The notes: a model not told the origin generated them from the sequence alone. 64,000 bases of DNA from Microbacterium sp. TNHR37B (GCF_001620065.1 NZ_LQGV01000001.1:744001-808000), one strand, 5' to 3'; shown: positions 35,148 to 44,215, counted from the stretch's first letter. Numbers and translations: made by a program.

Positions 35148-35175
35148 CTCGCGAGCCTATCGCGGGGTGGCGTCC
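35139..35175 (-). terminator. Hairpin after the HtrA gene, overlapping the start of the next gene
   Basis: GGACGCCACC (35139-35148) and GGTGGCGTCC (35166-35175) are perfect 10-bp arms; an inner CGCG/CGCG pair lies in the loop. On the minus strand the hairpin follows the HtrA stop by 10 nt and is followed by TTCTCTTTC, so it looks like an intrinsic terminator. Its second arm contains the GTG start of the transferase gene, so read-through transcripts would have the start sequestered. Confidence 0.6.
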
Positions 35176-35185
35176 TTCGAGGCCG

Positions 35186-36706
35186 TCAGTCGGAGAGCGT
35201 TCCGAGGGTCACGTCGACCGAGGCGGTCTCGCCGTCACGCACGTAGACGACGGTCGCCCTGCTTCCTGCGGCGAGTGCGCGCACCTGCGCCGTCAGATCG
35301 GTCGCGTCGGTGATCGGCACCCCGTTGAACGAGGTGACCACATCGCCGGCCTTGAGCCCCGCCTTGGCTGCCGCTCCTCCGGCGGACACCTCGCTGATGT
35401 AGGCGCCCGCGGTCGTTGCGCCCTTCTGCGACGCGGCGTCGCCGACCATCGCCCCGAGGAGTCCGTGCGTGGCCGCCCCCTTGTCGATGAGCTCGTCGGT
35501 GATGCGCTTGACGACGTTCGACGGGATCGAGAAGCCCACGCCGATCGAACCGGCCTGGCTCGAGCTGGACCCGCCGGTGGAGGCGATCGCCACGTTGATG
35601 CCGATGAGCTTCCCGGCCTCGTCTACCAGAGCACCGCCGGAGTTGCCGGGGTTGATGGCGGCGTCGGTCTGGATCACGGCGATGGAGATCGAGCTCTTCG
35701 GTGACTGCTGCTGCTGGCCCTGACCGAAGTCGAACTGGAAGGGCGACTCGTTCTGTCCCTGCGGCGAGTCGTCGTCTCCGCCGCCGTCGGGCGCGGCGGA
35801 CGAGGCGATCTGGATCGAGCGGTTGAGCGCGCTCACGATGCCCGTGGTGACGGTGTTCGAGAGCCCGAGTGGCGCACCGATCGCGACGGTCTGATCGCCG
35901 ACGTTCAGCGAGGACGAGTCGGCGAACTCGATGGGCGTCAAACCGCTGGCGTCCTTGAGTTTGATGACGGCCAGGTCGTAGGTGGGGTCGGTGCCCACGA
36001 CGGTGGCCTGATAGACCTTGCCGTCGGAGGTCGTCACGGTGATCGCCGCGTCTCCCGTGGCGCCATCGAGGGTGACGACGTGGGTGTTCGTCACGACGTA
36101 GCCGTCGCTGCTGAGCACGACACCGGAACCCGTGCCACCGCCGGAGCCGGACGTCGCGGCGATGGTGACGACGCTCGGGAGGACCTTTGCCGCGATCGCC
36201 GTGGTCTGGTTGACCGACTCACGGTTGTTGACGGTGACGGTGGAGGGACCGGAGGTCACGACCGTGGAGCCGTTCGCGGTGAAGATCGAACCGCCAGCGG
36301 CCGACGCGCCAAGCCCGGCCGCACCACCGACGAGGGCGGCGGCGACCATGATGGCGACGATCTTGCCCGCTCCGACGCGCCCGGACGGTTCAGCCCCCGT
36401 GTGGTCGGCTGCGTGCGGCGTCGACCCCGGCTGCGCCGGCGCCGAGGCGTACGGGCCCGGGGCGTAAGGCTGCGTGGGCTGCGTGTGGAACGCGCCACCG
36501 TACGGCAGAGGCGGACGCGGGGGAACGGCCTCGCCAGCCGTATCAGGAGCCGCGGGGGCGGACTCGGACGCCGGCGAGGCGGGGCCGGTGTGCGAGGCGG
36601 CGCCGGTGTGCGAGGCGGCGGTGTCGGACGCCGCGTCGTTCGCACCGTTCGGGAACGACCCGGCGTCGGGGACGGAGGTGTGGTCTTCCGGTGATGAAGT
36701 GCTCAT
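35186..36706 (-). CDS. HtrA/DegP-type serine protease with PDZ domain
   Basis: Membrane-anchored S1C protease for envelope quality control, 506 residues. Residues 1-110 are a cytoplasmic Pro/Ala/Ser-rich region with ASHTGAASHTGP repeats; one membrane helix follows (IVAIMVAAALVGGAAGLGASAAG). The protease domain has the triad His in VVTNTHVV, Asp in PTYDLAVIKL and Ser in NPGNSGGALVDEAG. A Gln/Asp-rich insertion (about 305-340) separates strands. The PDZ domain is C-terminal (AGLKAGDVVTSFNGVPI). ATG 36706 follows AAAGGAACC. It is followed by a hairpin terminator. Confidence 0.92.
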   Translation of the reverse strand: MSTSSPEDHTSVPDAGSFPNGANDAASDTAASHTGAASHTGPASPASESAPAAPDTAGEAVPPRPPLPYGGAFHTQPTQPYAPGPYASAPAQPGSTPHAADHTGAEPSGRVGAGKIVAIMVAAALVGGAAGLGASAAGGSIFTANGSTVVTSGPSTVTVNNRESVNQTTAIAAKVLPSVVTIAATSGSGGGTGSGVVLSSDGYVVTNTHVVTLDGATGDAAITVTTSDGKVYQATVVGTDPTYDLAVIKLKDASGLTPIEFADSSSLNVGDQTVAIGAPLGLSNTVTTGIVSALNRSIQIASSAAPDGGGDDDSPQGQNESPFQFDFGQGQQQQSPKSSISIAVIQTDAAINPGNSGGALVDEAGKLIGINVAIASTGGSSSSQAGSIGVGFSIPSNVVKRITDELIDKGAATHGLLGAMVGDAASQKGATTAGAYISEVSAGGAAAKAGLKAGDVVTSFNGVPITDATDLTAQVRALAAGSRATVVYVRDGETASVDVTLGTLSD

Positions 36707-36788
36707 GGCGGTTCCTTTCGAGACTCCCTCAGCTTGACCCGCAATGCTGTGCGTTCCTTATGGCGAGGCCTCGATCAGCCTATGCGTG

Positions 36789-36794
36789 TAGCCT
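36789..36794 (+). promoter_or_regulatory. -10 box of the aminotransferase gene (leaderless)
   Basis: TAGCCT followed by 6 nt (GACCCG) and GTG 36801. A TTGACC at 36734 is too far for this box but could serve another promoter. Confidence 0.45.
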
Positions 36795-36800
36795 GACCCG

Positions 36801-38036
36801 GTGCAGCGCATTCCGTCGACGCCGCCACCGCCCGGAGCCTGGCAGCGCGCCGCGCGGGGAGCGGGCCTGCTGGCCCCCGACGGCACGAGCGCCCCGACCA
36901 TCTTCGCCGAGATGAGTGCCCTCGCCGCCCAGACGGGGGCGATCAACCTCGGGCAGGGCTTCCCCGATGAAGACGGTCCTGACGAGGTGCTCGCCGCGGC
37001 ACGAGCGGCGATCTCGACCGGGCGAAACCAGTACCCACCCGGGCGAGGTGAGCCCGATCTCCGGCACGCCGTGTCGGAACACCAGCGCCGCTTCTACGGT
37101 CTCGCGGTCGATCCCGACCGCGAAGTGCTCATCACGGCCGGCGCCACCGAGGCGCTCGCCGCGACTCTTCTGGGGCTCATCGACGGTCCCGGCGACGAGG
37201 TCGTCGTCTTCGAGCCGACGTATGACGCCTACGCCGCGCTGATCGCTCTCGCCGGTGCGACCCTGGTGCCTGTGCCGTTGCGGTCACCTCGCTTCCAACC
37301 GGACCTGGAGGAGCTGCGGCGCGCAGTGAGCGATCGAACCCGCATCATCCTCGTCAACGACCCCCACAATCCCACCGGCATGACCTTCGACGCCGAGGTC
37401 CGCGACGAGATCGTCCGCTTGGCCGCGCGGCACGACGCGATCATCGTGACCGACGAGGTGTACGAGCACCTCGTCTTCCGCTCTCGGCACGTGCCGCTGG
37501 CCAGCCTGGAAGGAGCGCGCGAGCGCACCCTCTCGATCTCTTCTGCCGGCAAGACCTTCTCGGTCACGGGGTGGAAGGTCGGCTGGATCACCGGCCCGGC
37601 GCGCCTCATCGACGCCGTCGTCGCCGTGAAGCAGTGGCTCACCTACGTCAACGGTGCGCCTTTCCAGCCGGCGGTCGCTGTCGGTCTGCGCCTCCCCGAT
37701 GAGTTCTTCTTCGGCGCCGCCGCGACGCTGCGGGACAAGCACGCGCTTCTGGCGACCGGGCTCCAGGCAGCAGGGTTCTCCGTGATCGCGCCGCACGCGG
37801 GGTACTTCACGATCGCCGACGCCCGGGACCTCGGCGAGGCGCACGGCAGAACCGACGCCGACGACTTGTGCCGATGGCTGCCGGAAACTGTCGGCGTCGT
37901 GGCGATCCCGGTGACCGCATTCGTCACGACAGAGCATCGCGAGGACTACTCCTGGCTCGTGCGCTTCGCCGCGTGCAAGCGCCTCGAGGTCATCGCCGAC
38001 GCGTCACAGCGGTTGGCGACGATGGTGCGCGCGTAG
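36801..38036 (+). CDS. PLP-dependent class I/II aminotransferase
   Basis: 411-residue fold-type I aminotransferase. It shows GAINLGQGFPDEDGPDEV at the N-terminus, NQYPPGRGEPDLR, NDPHNPTGMTF (Asn/Pro of PLP site), DEVYEHLVF and the Schiff-base Lys in SISSAGKTFSVTGWKVGW. The overall pattern resembles succinyldiaminopimelate (DapC-like), methionine and kynurenine aminotransferases; the substrate is not decidable from sequence. No lysine pathway genes are next to it; the convergent neighbour is a nitrilase-superfamily gene. Confidence 0.88.
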   Translation: MQRIPSTPPPPGAWQRAARGAGLLAPDGTSAPTIFAEMSALAAQTGAINLGQGFPDEDGPDEVLAAARAAISTGRNQYPPGRGEPDLRHAVSEHQRRFYGLAVDPDREVLITAGATEALAATLLGLIDGPGDEVVVFEPTYDAYAALIALAGATLVPVPLRSPRFQPDLEELRRAVSDRTRIILVNDPHNPTGMTFDAEVRDEIVRLAARHDAIIVTDEVYEHLVFRSRHVPLASLEGARERTLSISSAGKTFSVTGWKVGWITGPARLIDAVVAVKQWLTYVNGAPFQPAVAVGLRLPDEFFFGAAATLRDKHALLATGLQAAGFSVIAPHAGYFTIADARDLGEAHGRTDADDLCRWLPETVGVVAIPVTAFVTTEHREDYSWLVRFAACKRLEVIADASQRLATMVRA

Positions 38037-38054
38037 CCCCGCCCGCACGCGACC

Positions 38055-38882
38055 TCACTCGGCCTGCGGCACGGTCTCGCTCCGCCTCGGCGTCACCCCG
38101 AACCGGCGCAGGGCCAGGGCCGGGTTGATGCGCCGGACGCGGGACACGGCGGCGCGGTCCAGATGGGCGACCGCGACGTCGGTCGCCGTGCCGACACCGG
38201 CCACCTCGACGCCCACGGGGTCGACGATCATCGAGGCGCCGACACCCAACGGCGGCGGATGATCGGCCGCCGCTACGAAGAACGTGTTCTCGATGGCGCG
38301 CGCGTGCAGGAGTGTCCGCCACTGATGCTCCTTGAGCGGCCCCCTCACCCATTGGGCCGGCACGAGCGCGAGCTCTACTCCGGCATCGGCCAGCAGCCGA
38401 CTCACCTCGGGGAAGCGGAGGTCGTAACACGTCAGCAAGCCGCAGACCATTCCCGCGACCTCGAAGGTCTGCGGATCCTCCACCGCGCCAGGCTCGATCC
38501 AGTCCGATTCGCGCTGCCCGAACGCGTCGAAGAGGTGCAGCTTGCGGTAGCGCGCGAGGAGGCCACCACCGTCGACGGCGACGACGGTGTTGCGCACGCG
38601 CCCACCATCTGCCTCTTCGAGCAGCCCCGCAACGATCGTGAGGTCATGCTGACGGGAGAGGGCCGTGAGCGCGGCGACGAACGGCCCGTCGAGCGGTTCG
38701 GCGTTCTCGGCGAGCGACGCATCGAACGGATCCACGAAGTAGCTCGAATACTCCGGGAGCAGGAGGAGGTCGGCTCCGCGCTCCGCCGAGCGCCGAACCA
38801 GGTCGCCGATGGTGTCGAGATTGGCGGCGCGGTCTGCCGACGGAGCGAACTGTCCCACCGACACTCCCACCGACGCGCTCAC
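38055..38882 (-). CDS. Carbon-nitrogen hydrolase (nitrilase superfamily)
   Basis: 275-residue amidase/nitrilase. The catalytic triad is visible: Glu in LLLLPEYSSYF, Lys in ARYRKLHLFDAFG and Cys in GLLTCYDLRFPEV. The pattern matches small-amide amidases such as omega-amidases, which would fit the neighbouring aminotransferase (transaminase plus omega-amidase), but genes are convergent and this is inference. GTG 38882 overlaps the DUF6328 stop (GTGA), so the two minus-strand genes are coupled. Confidence 0.88.
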   Translation of the reverse strand: MSASVGVSVGQFAPSADRAANLDTIGDLVRRSAERGADLLLLPEYSSYFVDPFDASLAENAEPLDGPFVAALTALSRQHDLTIVAGLLEEADGGRVRNTVVAVDGGGLLARYRKLHLFDAFGQRESDWIEPGAVEDPQTFEVAGMVCGLLTCYDLRFPEVSRLLADAGVELALVPAQWVRGPLKEHQWRTLLHARAIENTFFVAAADHPPPLGVGASMIVDPVGVEVAGVGTATDVAVAHLDRAAVSRVRRINPALALRRFGVTPRRSETVPQAE

Positions 38883-39400
38883 GACACGTCCGCCGATCGG
38901 CGTGCGGCCGCCATCATGCGAGGGACGACGATCCAGAGGATCCCGATGACCACGCCCAGCGCGCCCCCGGCGCTCCACGCGGCCCCCGCGCCCACGACCA
39001 CATCGAAGACGAAGGCGACGACGCCCATCATCATGAGCGAGACCGTGAACAGGGCGGTGATCAGCGCCGCGTGTCCGAAGGCGACGATGATGGGCTTCGC
39101 ACCGCGTCGGAACAGCATCCGGTGCAGGGCGACGGGCGCGAGCGCGACGATCGCGCTGAGGGCGGCGAGCATGACCAGGACGAGGTAGAAGACGCGCTGA
39201 CGATCATCGAGGTCGGCGAAAGCGGGTTGGAAGGCGAGAGCGAGGAGGAACCCCGTGAGGATCTGGGTTCCCGTCTGCAAGACACGAAGCTCCTGAAGCA
39301 CCTCGCTCCAGTTGCGGTCGGCGCGCTCGTTGACCGTCTCGGCACGTCCATCGCCGGGGCGCGCGTCCGCCGCGTCACCCCTCGTCGCCGCTTCCGTCAT
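38879..39400 (-). CDS. DUF6328 family membrane protein
   Basis: 173-residue protein with a charged N-terminus (ending NERADRNWSEVLQELRVLQTGTQILTGFLLALAFQ, characteristic of the family) and four hydrophobic helices. ATG 39400 follows AGGAGG at a good distance. No biochemical role is known to me. It is coupled to the nitrilase gene downstream. Confidence 0.75.
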   Translation of the reverse strand: MTEAATRGDAADARPGDGRAETVNERADRNWSEVLQELRVLQTGTQILTGFLLALAFQPAFADLDDRQRVFYLVLVMLAALSAIVALAPVALHRMLFRRGAKPIIVAFGHAALITALFTVSLMMMGVVAFVFDVVVGAGAAWSAGGALGVVIGILWIVVPRMMAAARRSADVS

Positions 39401-39491
39401 GCCTTCATCCTCCTGCCCCGCGTCTCGCCGAGGCAAGAATCCGAGCGGATTCGCCCCCTGCCTCAGAGCGTGCTAGGCTGACTTCTTGTGC

Positions 39492-39565
39492 CGCGGGGTG
39501 GAGCAGCTCGGTAGCTCGCTGGGCTCATAACCCAGAGGTCGCAGGTTCAAATCCTGTCCCCGCAA
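39492..39565 (+). tRNA. Initiator tRNA-fMet (anticodon CAU)
   Basis: The acceptor stem CGCGGGG/CCCCGCA has the unpaired C1 x A72 that marks initiator tRNAs. The anticodon stem has three consecutive G-C pairs next to the loop (CTGGG-CTCATAA-CCCAG), the second hallmark. The T-arm GCAGG-TTCAAAT-CCTGT and discriminator A are present; CCA is not encoded. Confidence 0.97.
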
Positions 39566-39570
39566 CAAGA

Positions 39571-39602
39571 GAAGAAGGCGTCCCCCAGGGGGCGCCTTCT
39601 TC
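39571..39602 (+). terminator. Intrinsic terminator after tRNA-fMet
   Basis: GAAGAAGGCG and CGCCTTCTTC form a 10-bp stem that extends through T.G and three C-G pairs (TCCC/GGGG region) to a small loop. The 3' arm ends in CTTCTTC. It lies 6 nt after the tRNA. Confidence 0.75.
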
Positions 39603-39636
39603 GCATTCCCGCCGTGTGATCGTCACGCCCGGGTCG

Positions 39637-40134
39637 TCATGCCCCCGCTCGGTCGCGAGCAGGCGAGTCCCCCACGACGAGCTCCATGTCCCCCAGGAAC
39701 CGGGCGATCGCCCGGAGCTCGTCGTCGGTGTAGCTCACCATCGCATCCCGCATGCGCCTCATGCGCTCCCCGAAGTGGCGATAGAAGTCCACTCTCGCGC
39801 CCTCCGACAGGACCACCACCCGGGAACGACCGTCGTGGGGGTGCGGACGCCGCTCGAGATGCCCGCTGGCCGTGAGCCGATCCAGCAGCTTGGTCGTCGA
39901 GGCGGTGGAGATCGCCAGATGCCGGGCGATGTCGTGCGGGGAGACGAGCTCTCCCCGACCTTCGCGCACGATGAGCATGCGCAGGGCTGCCAGATCACTG
40001 GCGTTCATGTCCATCTCCCCACGGATGCCTCCGTGCATGTGATCCATCGCATCGGAGAAGGCACGCAGCGAACGCATGACATCGAGGACCAGTTCGTCAC
40101 GGGGGCTCTGAGGAACCCAGCGCTGGTCAACCAT
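39637..40134 (-). CDS. crtR: MarR-family regulator, CrtR-like
   Basis: 165-residue winged-helix repressor. The DNA-binding part is SDLAALRMLIVREGRGELVSPHDIARHLAISTASTTKLLDRLTASGHLERRPHPHDGRSR, including the MarR wing D-x-R. It is divergent from the crt operon with a 70-nt shared region holding a perfect 15-bp palindrome. In Corynebacterium glutamicum a MarR protein, CrtR, in the same divergent place represses the carotenoid genes and responds to GGPP; by position and family this gene is probably its counterpart. Confidence 0.85.
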   Translation of the reverse strand: MVDQRWVPQSPRDELVLDVMRSLRAFSDAMDHMHGGIRGEMDMNASDLAALRMLIVREGRGELVSPHDIARHLAISTASTTKLLDRLTASGHLERRPHPHDGRSRVVVLSEGARVDFYRHFGERMRRMRDAMVSYTDDELRAIARFLGDMELVVGDSPARDRAGA

Positions 40135-40175
40135 GTGGACACCCTCTCGTTGCTTATGTAGTATCGCTGAAAATC

Positions 40176-40190
40176 GCTAGTTAAACTAGC
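40176..40190. promoter_or_regulatory. 15-bp palindromic operator of the crt operon
   Basis: GCTAGTT-A-AACTAGC is a perfect palindrome, 14 nt before the idi ATG and in an AT-rich region. It overlaps likely -10 sequences of the crt operon (TAGTTA/TTAAACT) and lies near those of the regulator. It is the best candidate site for the CrtR-like protein. Confidence 0.75.
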
Positions 40191-40204
40191 AATAAGGAGA
40201 AGAC

Positions 40205-40756
40205 ATGACTGTGACCGATCTCGTCGTGCTCCTCGATGACGACGGACAAGAGATCGGTACCGCTCCGAAATCGAGTGTGCACGGCACCGATACCGCGCTC
40301 CATCTCGCCTTCTCGTGCCACGTGTACAACCGCCGCGGCGAGACGCTCGTCACACGCAGGGCACTCGACAAGCGTACGTGGCCCGGTGTCTGGAGCAACT
40401 CGTTCTGCGGGCACCCCCGCCCCGCCGAGCCGGTGATCGCTGCCGTTCACCGTCGGGCCGAGCACGAGCTGGGGATCACCCTGCGCGACGTGCGGCTGGC
40501 CCTGCCGCTGTTCCGCTACCGCGCCGTGGACGCGAGCGGTGTCGTCGAGCACGAGGTCTGCCCCGTCTACCTCGCGGTCACCGATGACGAGCCCGACCTC
40601 AACCCCCGCGAAGTCGTGGAAGCCCGCTGGGTGAGACCGGAGGAGCTGGGCGCCGGACTGGCCGCGACGCCGTGGGCCTTCAGCCCGTGGCTCGTGCTCC
40701 AAGCCGAGCAGCTGGGGTTGTTCGAGGACGACGACGCCCGCAAGAGGGCTTCGTGA
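40205..40756 (+). CDS. idi: Isopentenyl-diphosphate delta-isomerase, type I
   Basis: Interconverts IPP and DMAPP. The 183-residue Nudix-fold protein carries the catalytic Cys in WSNSFCGHP and the Glu in VEHEVCPVYLA, and the metal-binding HRRAEHELGI segment. ATG 40205 follows AAGGAG. It is the first gene of the carotenoid operon and overlaps crtE (GTGA). Confidence 0.95.
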   Translation: MTVTDLVVLLDDDGQEIGTAPKSSVHGTDTALHLAFSCHVYNRRGETLVTRRALDKRTWPGVWSNSFCGHPRPAEPVIAAVHRRAEHELGITLRDVRLALPLFRYRAVDASGVVEHEVCPVYLAVTDDEPDLNPREVVEARWVRPEELGAGLAATPWAFSPWLVLQAEQLGLFEDDDARKRAS

Positions 40757-41808
40757 TCGACCTCACCGCCCAGCAGCACAGCGCGATCGACGCCGCGATC
40801 ACCGAGTCCGTCCAACGGCTCTGCGCACGCACGGCCGCGCTCGGAGAGGGCGCCCGCGCTCTCGGCGAGGCGGTGGCCGCTGCGACGGCCGACGGCAAAC
40901 GCTTCCGCCCCGCCCTGGTCGTGGCGGCGTTCACCGCCTTCGGAGGACGCGAGACGGAGGCTCCGGCCCTGTGGCAGGTCGCCGCAGCCTTCGAGATCCT
41001 GCACACGGCGTTCCTCATCCACGACGACCTCATTGACCGCGACGTCGAACGACGCGGGATGCCGAACGTGGCAGGGCGGTTCCAAGCCCGCGCCCTGTCC
41101 GCGGGCGCCGACGAGCGAGGGGCGCGGGTCGTCGCCGACGCCGCGTCGGTGCTCGCCGGAGACCTGCTCCTGTTCGAGGCCGCACGGATCATCGCCGCCG
41201 CACCCGTGGATGAGAGCACCCGGGCGGCACTCACGGATGTCCTGGACGAGGCGGTGCTCGTCTCGGCAGTGGGCGAGCTCGCCGACGCCGAACATTCGTC
41301 CCGCGCGGACTATCCCGACGCCGAGGCCCTCCTCGCGGCGGCGCACGACAAGACGGCGGTGTACTCGTTTCGTGCGCCCCTGCGCGCCGGCGCGATTCTC
41401 GCCGGCGCCCCGGCCCACGCACCGCTGGCCGAGGCGGCGGCCGAGCTCGGCCTCGCGTTCCAGCTCGTCGACGATCTCATCGGGACCTTCGGCACCCGGC
41501 GACAGGCCGGACGTGAACCGGGCGCGGATCTTCGCGAGTCCAAGCGCACCCCCCTCATCGCGCTGGCCCGGGAGACGCCGCAATGGCCCCGGGTCAGCTC
41601 GGCGCTGGCCGTGGCCCACACCGGCCCCATCGCCGTCCGACGCGCACAGCGCGCGATCGAGGCCAGCGGCGCACGTGGTGAACTGGAACGTATGGTGTCG
41701 GAGAGCCTCGCCCGAGCGAGAATGCACGCGAGTTCGCCGGCGCTCCCCGCGCGCGCGGTCGATCTGCTCGAACGCTTGGCCGTCGCCATCGAGGCGCGGA
41801 TCCCGTGA
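40753..41808 (+). CDS. crtE: Geranylgeranyl diphosphate synthase (CrtE/IdsA-type polyprenyl synthase)
   Basis: Condenses IPP with allylic diphosphates to GGPP, the carotenoid precursor. The 351-residue protein has GKRFRPALVVAAF, the first Asp-rich motif HDDLIDRD, and LAFQLVDDLIGTFG in place of the second DDxxD (DDxxG), a variant common in actinobacterial CrtE. GTG 40753 overlaps the idi stop; the open frame upstream of it is antisense-like and not used. It is coupled to crtB by a 4-nt overlap. Confidence 0.9.
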   Translation: MIDLTAQQHSAIDAAITESVQRLCARTAALGEGARALGEAVAAATADGKRFRPALVVAAFTAFGGRETEAPALWQVAAAFEILHTAFLIHDDLIDRDVERRGMPNVAGRFQARALSAGADERGARVVADAASVLAGDLLLFEAARIIAAAPVDESTRAALTDVLDEAVLVSAVGELADAEHSSRADYPDAEALLAAAHDKTAVYSFRAPLRAGAILAGAPAHAPLAEAAAELGLAFQLVDDLIGTFGTRRQAGREPGADLRESKRTPLIALARETPQWPRVSSALAVAHTGPIAVRRAQRAIEASGARGELERMVSESLARARMHASSPALPARAVDLLERLAVAIEARIP

Positions 41809-42656
41809 GCGCCGCGACCCTCTATGACCGCTGCGCGCGCGAGGCCGCGTCGGTGGTGATCGGCGCCTACTCGACCTCATTCGCCCTCGCCTGCCGGCTG
41901 CTGGGAAAGCGCACTCGTCAGGACGTCCGCTGCGTCTATGCGCTCGTACGCATCGCCGACGAGGTCGTCGATGGGACCGCTGACGCGGCCGGCGTCGCTC
42001 CCGACGAGCAACGCGCGATCCTCGACGCGCTGGAGGCCGAGACCCTGCACGCCGTCGCCGGAGGGTTCAGCACGAATCTCGTGGTGCACGCCTTCGCCCT
42101 CACGGCGCGCGCCTGCGGAATCGGCGCGGATCTCATCGTTCCGTTCTTCGCCTCGATGCGCACCGACCTCGACACCTCCCTTCACGATGGAGCGTCTCAC
42201 GACGCCTACGTCTACGGGTCGGCGGAGGTCATCGGGCTCATGTGCCTGCAGATCTTCGTGAACGCCGGCTCGCGGCGACCGATTGCACCCGATCCGGCCC
42301 TGGTCGACGGCGCACGTCGGCTCGGGGCGGCATTCCAAGACATCAATTTCCTCCGCGACCGCTCCGACGATGCGGAACGACTGGGCCGCGACTATCTGGG
42401 TCTGTCGACGGGCGAGAACACCCGTGAGGACGTGCTCCAGCGCATTCAGGCCGACCTGGACGCCGCCGCGGCGGTGATCCCCCGTCTCCCCCGTGACTGT
42501 CGCCGAGCCGTCACGGTGGCACACGGCCTGTTCGCCGAGCTCGCGCAGCGCCTGCGGTCCGCCGACCCCGACACTCGCGTGAGCGTCCCCGGCGGTGTGA
42601 AGGCGCGGATCGCGGCACGCTCCCTCCTTCGCCTCTCCCCTCGGAGCACATCATGA
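41805..42656 (+). CDS. crtB: Phytoene synthase
   Basis: Head-to-head condensation of two GGPP to phytoene. The 283-residue protein has YSTSFALACRLLGKRTRQDV, the first Asp-rich motif RIADEVVDG, the YVYGSAEVIGLM helix and the second motif GAAFQDINFLRDRSDDAERLGRDY. GTG 41805 overlaps the crtE stop and its 3' end overlaps crtI by 4 nt. Confidence 0.94.
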   Translation: MSAATLYDRCAREAASVVIGAYSTSFALACRLLGKRTRQDVRCVYALVRIADEVVDGTADAAGVAPDEQRAILDALEAETLHAVAGGFSTNLVVHAFALTARACGIGADLIVPFFASMRTDLDTSLHDGASHDAYVYGSAEVIGLMCLQIFVNAGSRRPIAPDPALVDGARRLGAAFQDINFLRDRSDDAERLGRDYLGLSTGENTREDVLQRIQADLDAAAAVIPRLPRDCRRAVTVAHGLFAELAQRLRSADPDTRVSVPGGVKARIAARSLLRLSPRSTS

Positions 42657-44215
42657 ACGGCACGGTCGCGGTGATCGGTGGCGGCATCGCCGGGTTGGCC
42701 ACCGCCGCGCTCCTGGCGCACGACGGCGCGACGGTCACCGTGTTCGAGGCGCGCGAGGAGGTCGGTGGACGCGCGGGATCGTGGGAGCGCGACGGCTTCC
42801 GGTTCGACACGGGGCCGAGTTGGTACCTCATGCCCGAGGTGTTCGAGCACTTCTTCGCGCTGCTCGGAACCACAGCGGCGGAACAACTCGACCTCGTCCG
42901 GCTCGATCCCGCCTACCGTGTGTACGGCGAGCCGACGGCCGCGGGGCCGGCGGAGCCCGTCGATGTCGTCTCGGGCAGAGACCATGCGCGGAGGCTCTTC
43001 GAGTCGCGGGAGCCGGGCGCCGGAGCGCGACTGGACGCCTACCTCGATTCCGCCGCCGATGCGTACGACCTCGCCGTGTCACGCTTCCTCTACGACACCT
43101 ACGAGACCACCGAAGGGCTTCGGGACCGCCGCGTGGTGCGGCGCCTGCCCGAGCTCATCCCGCTCCTTCTCCGCCCGTTGGCCCAACACGCGGCACGATC
43201 GTTCCGCGACCCGCTGCTCCGCCAGATCCTCGGCTACCCCGCCGTCTTCCTCGGCGCGTCGCCGTACCACGCCCCGAGTCTGTACCACCTGATGAGCCAC
43301 CTCGACCTCGATGACGGCGTCCTCTACCCGCAGGGCGGCTTCACCGAGCTCATCCGCGCGATCGACAGGCTCGCGCGGGAACGCGGCGTGGAGGTGCGGA
43401 CTTCGAGCCCCGTCGAGGAGATCCTCGTCGAGAACGGTCGGGCCACGGGGATTCGACTCGCGGACGGCAGCCTCCACGCGGCCGACCTCGTCGTGTCGGG
43501 CGCCGACCTCCACCACACCGAGACCCGGCTCCTTCCGCCCGCCCTGCGCTCCTACCCGGAACGCTGGTGGCGGCGGCGCACGCCGAGTCCCGGGGCGCTC
43601 CTGCTCCTCCTCGGGGTCGACGGAGAGCTTCCCCAGCTGCCGCACCATACGCTTCTGTTCGCCGAGGACTGGCGCGAGAACTTCGGCGCGATCTTCGGGA
43701 AGGAGACCCGGGTTCCCGACCCCGCGTCGCTCTACGTCTGCCGCCCGTCGGCGACCGACCCCACCGTCGCGCCTCCGGGCGCGGAGAATCTGTTCGTCCT
43801 GGTCCCGATCCCCGCCGACCCCTCCCTGGGACGGGGCGGAGAGGACCGCTCAGGCGATCCGCGGGTCGAGGAGCTCGCCGACCGCGTGATCGCCCAGATC
43901 GCGGAGTGGACGGCGGCACCCGACCTCGCCGAGCGCATCCGGGTGCGACGGACCATCATGCCCGCCGACTTCGAAGCCGACCTCGGCATCTGGCGCGGGA
44001 GCTCCCTGGGCCTTGCCCACACCCTCGGTCAGAGCGCGGTCTTCCGGCCCCGCAATGCCTCCAAGAAGGTGAAGAACCTCCTCTACGCCGGGTGCTCGGT
44101 GCTCCCGGGCATCGGACTCCCGATGTGCCTCATCTCGGCCGAGCTCGTGTTGAAACGCGTGCGCGGGGAACGCGGTGCGGGCCGCATCGCAGCCCCCCTC
44201 TCGCATCGCCGCTGA
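42653..44215 (+). CDS. crtI: Phytoene desaturase
   Basis: FAD-dependent desaturase that converts phytoene to lycopene. The 520-residue protein has the Rossmann dinucleotide motif VAVIGGGIAGLATAALLAHDG, FDTGPSWYLMPEVFEHFF, LYPQGGFTELIRAI and the C-terminal FAD site NLLYAGCSVLPGIGLPMCLISAEL. ATG 42653 overlaps the crtB stop. Confidence 0.94.
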   Translation: MNGTVAVIGGGIAGLATAALLAHDGATVTVFEAREEVGGRAGSWERDGFRFDTGPSWYLMPEVFEHFFALLGTTAAEQLDLVRLDPAYRVYGEPTAAGPAEPVDVVSGRDHARRLFESREPGAGARLDAYLDSAADAYDLAVSRFLYDTYETTEGLRDRRVVRRLPELIPLLLRPLAQHAARSFRDPLLRQILGYPAVFLGASPYHAPSLYHLMSHLDLDDGVLYPQGGFTELIRAIDRLARERGVEVRTSSPVEEILVENGRATGIRLADGSLHAADLVVSGADLHHTETRLLPPALRSYPERWWRRRTPSPGALLLLLGVDGELPQLPHHTLLFAEDWRENFGAIFGKETRVPDPASLYVCRPSATDPTVAPPGAENLFVLVPIPADPSLGRGGEDRSGDPRVEELADRVIAQIAEWTAAPDLAERIRVRRTIMPADFEADLGIWRGSSLGLAHTLGQSAVFRPRNASKKVKNLLYAGCSVLPGIGLPMCLISAELVLKRVRGERGAGRIAAPLSHRR

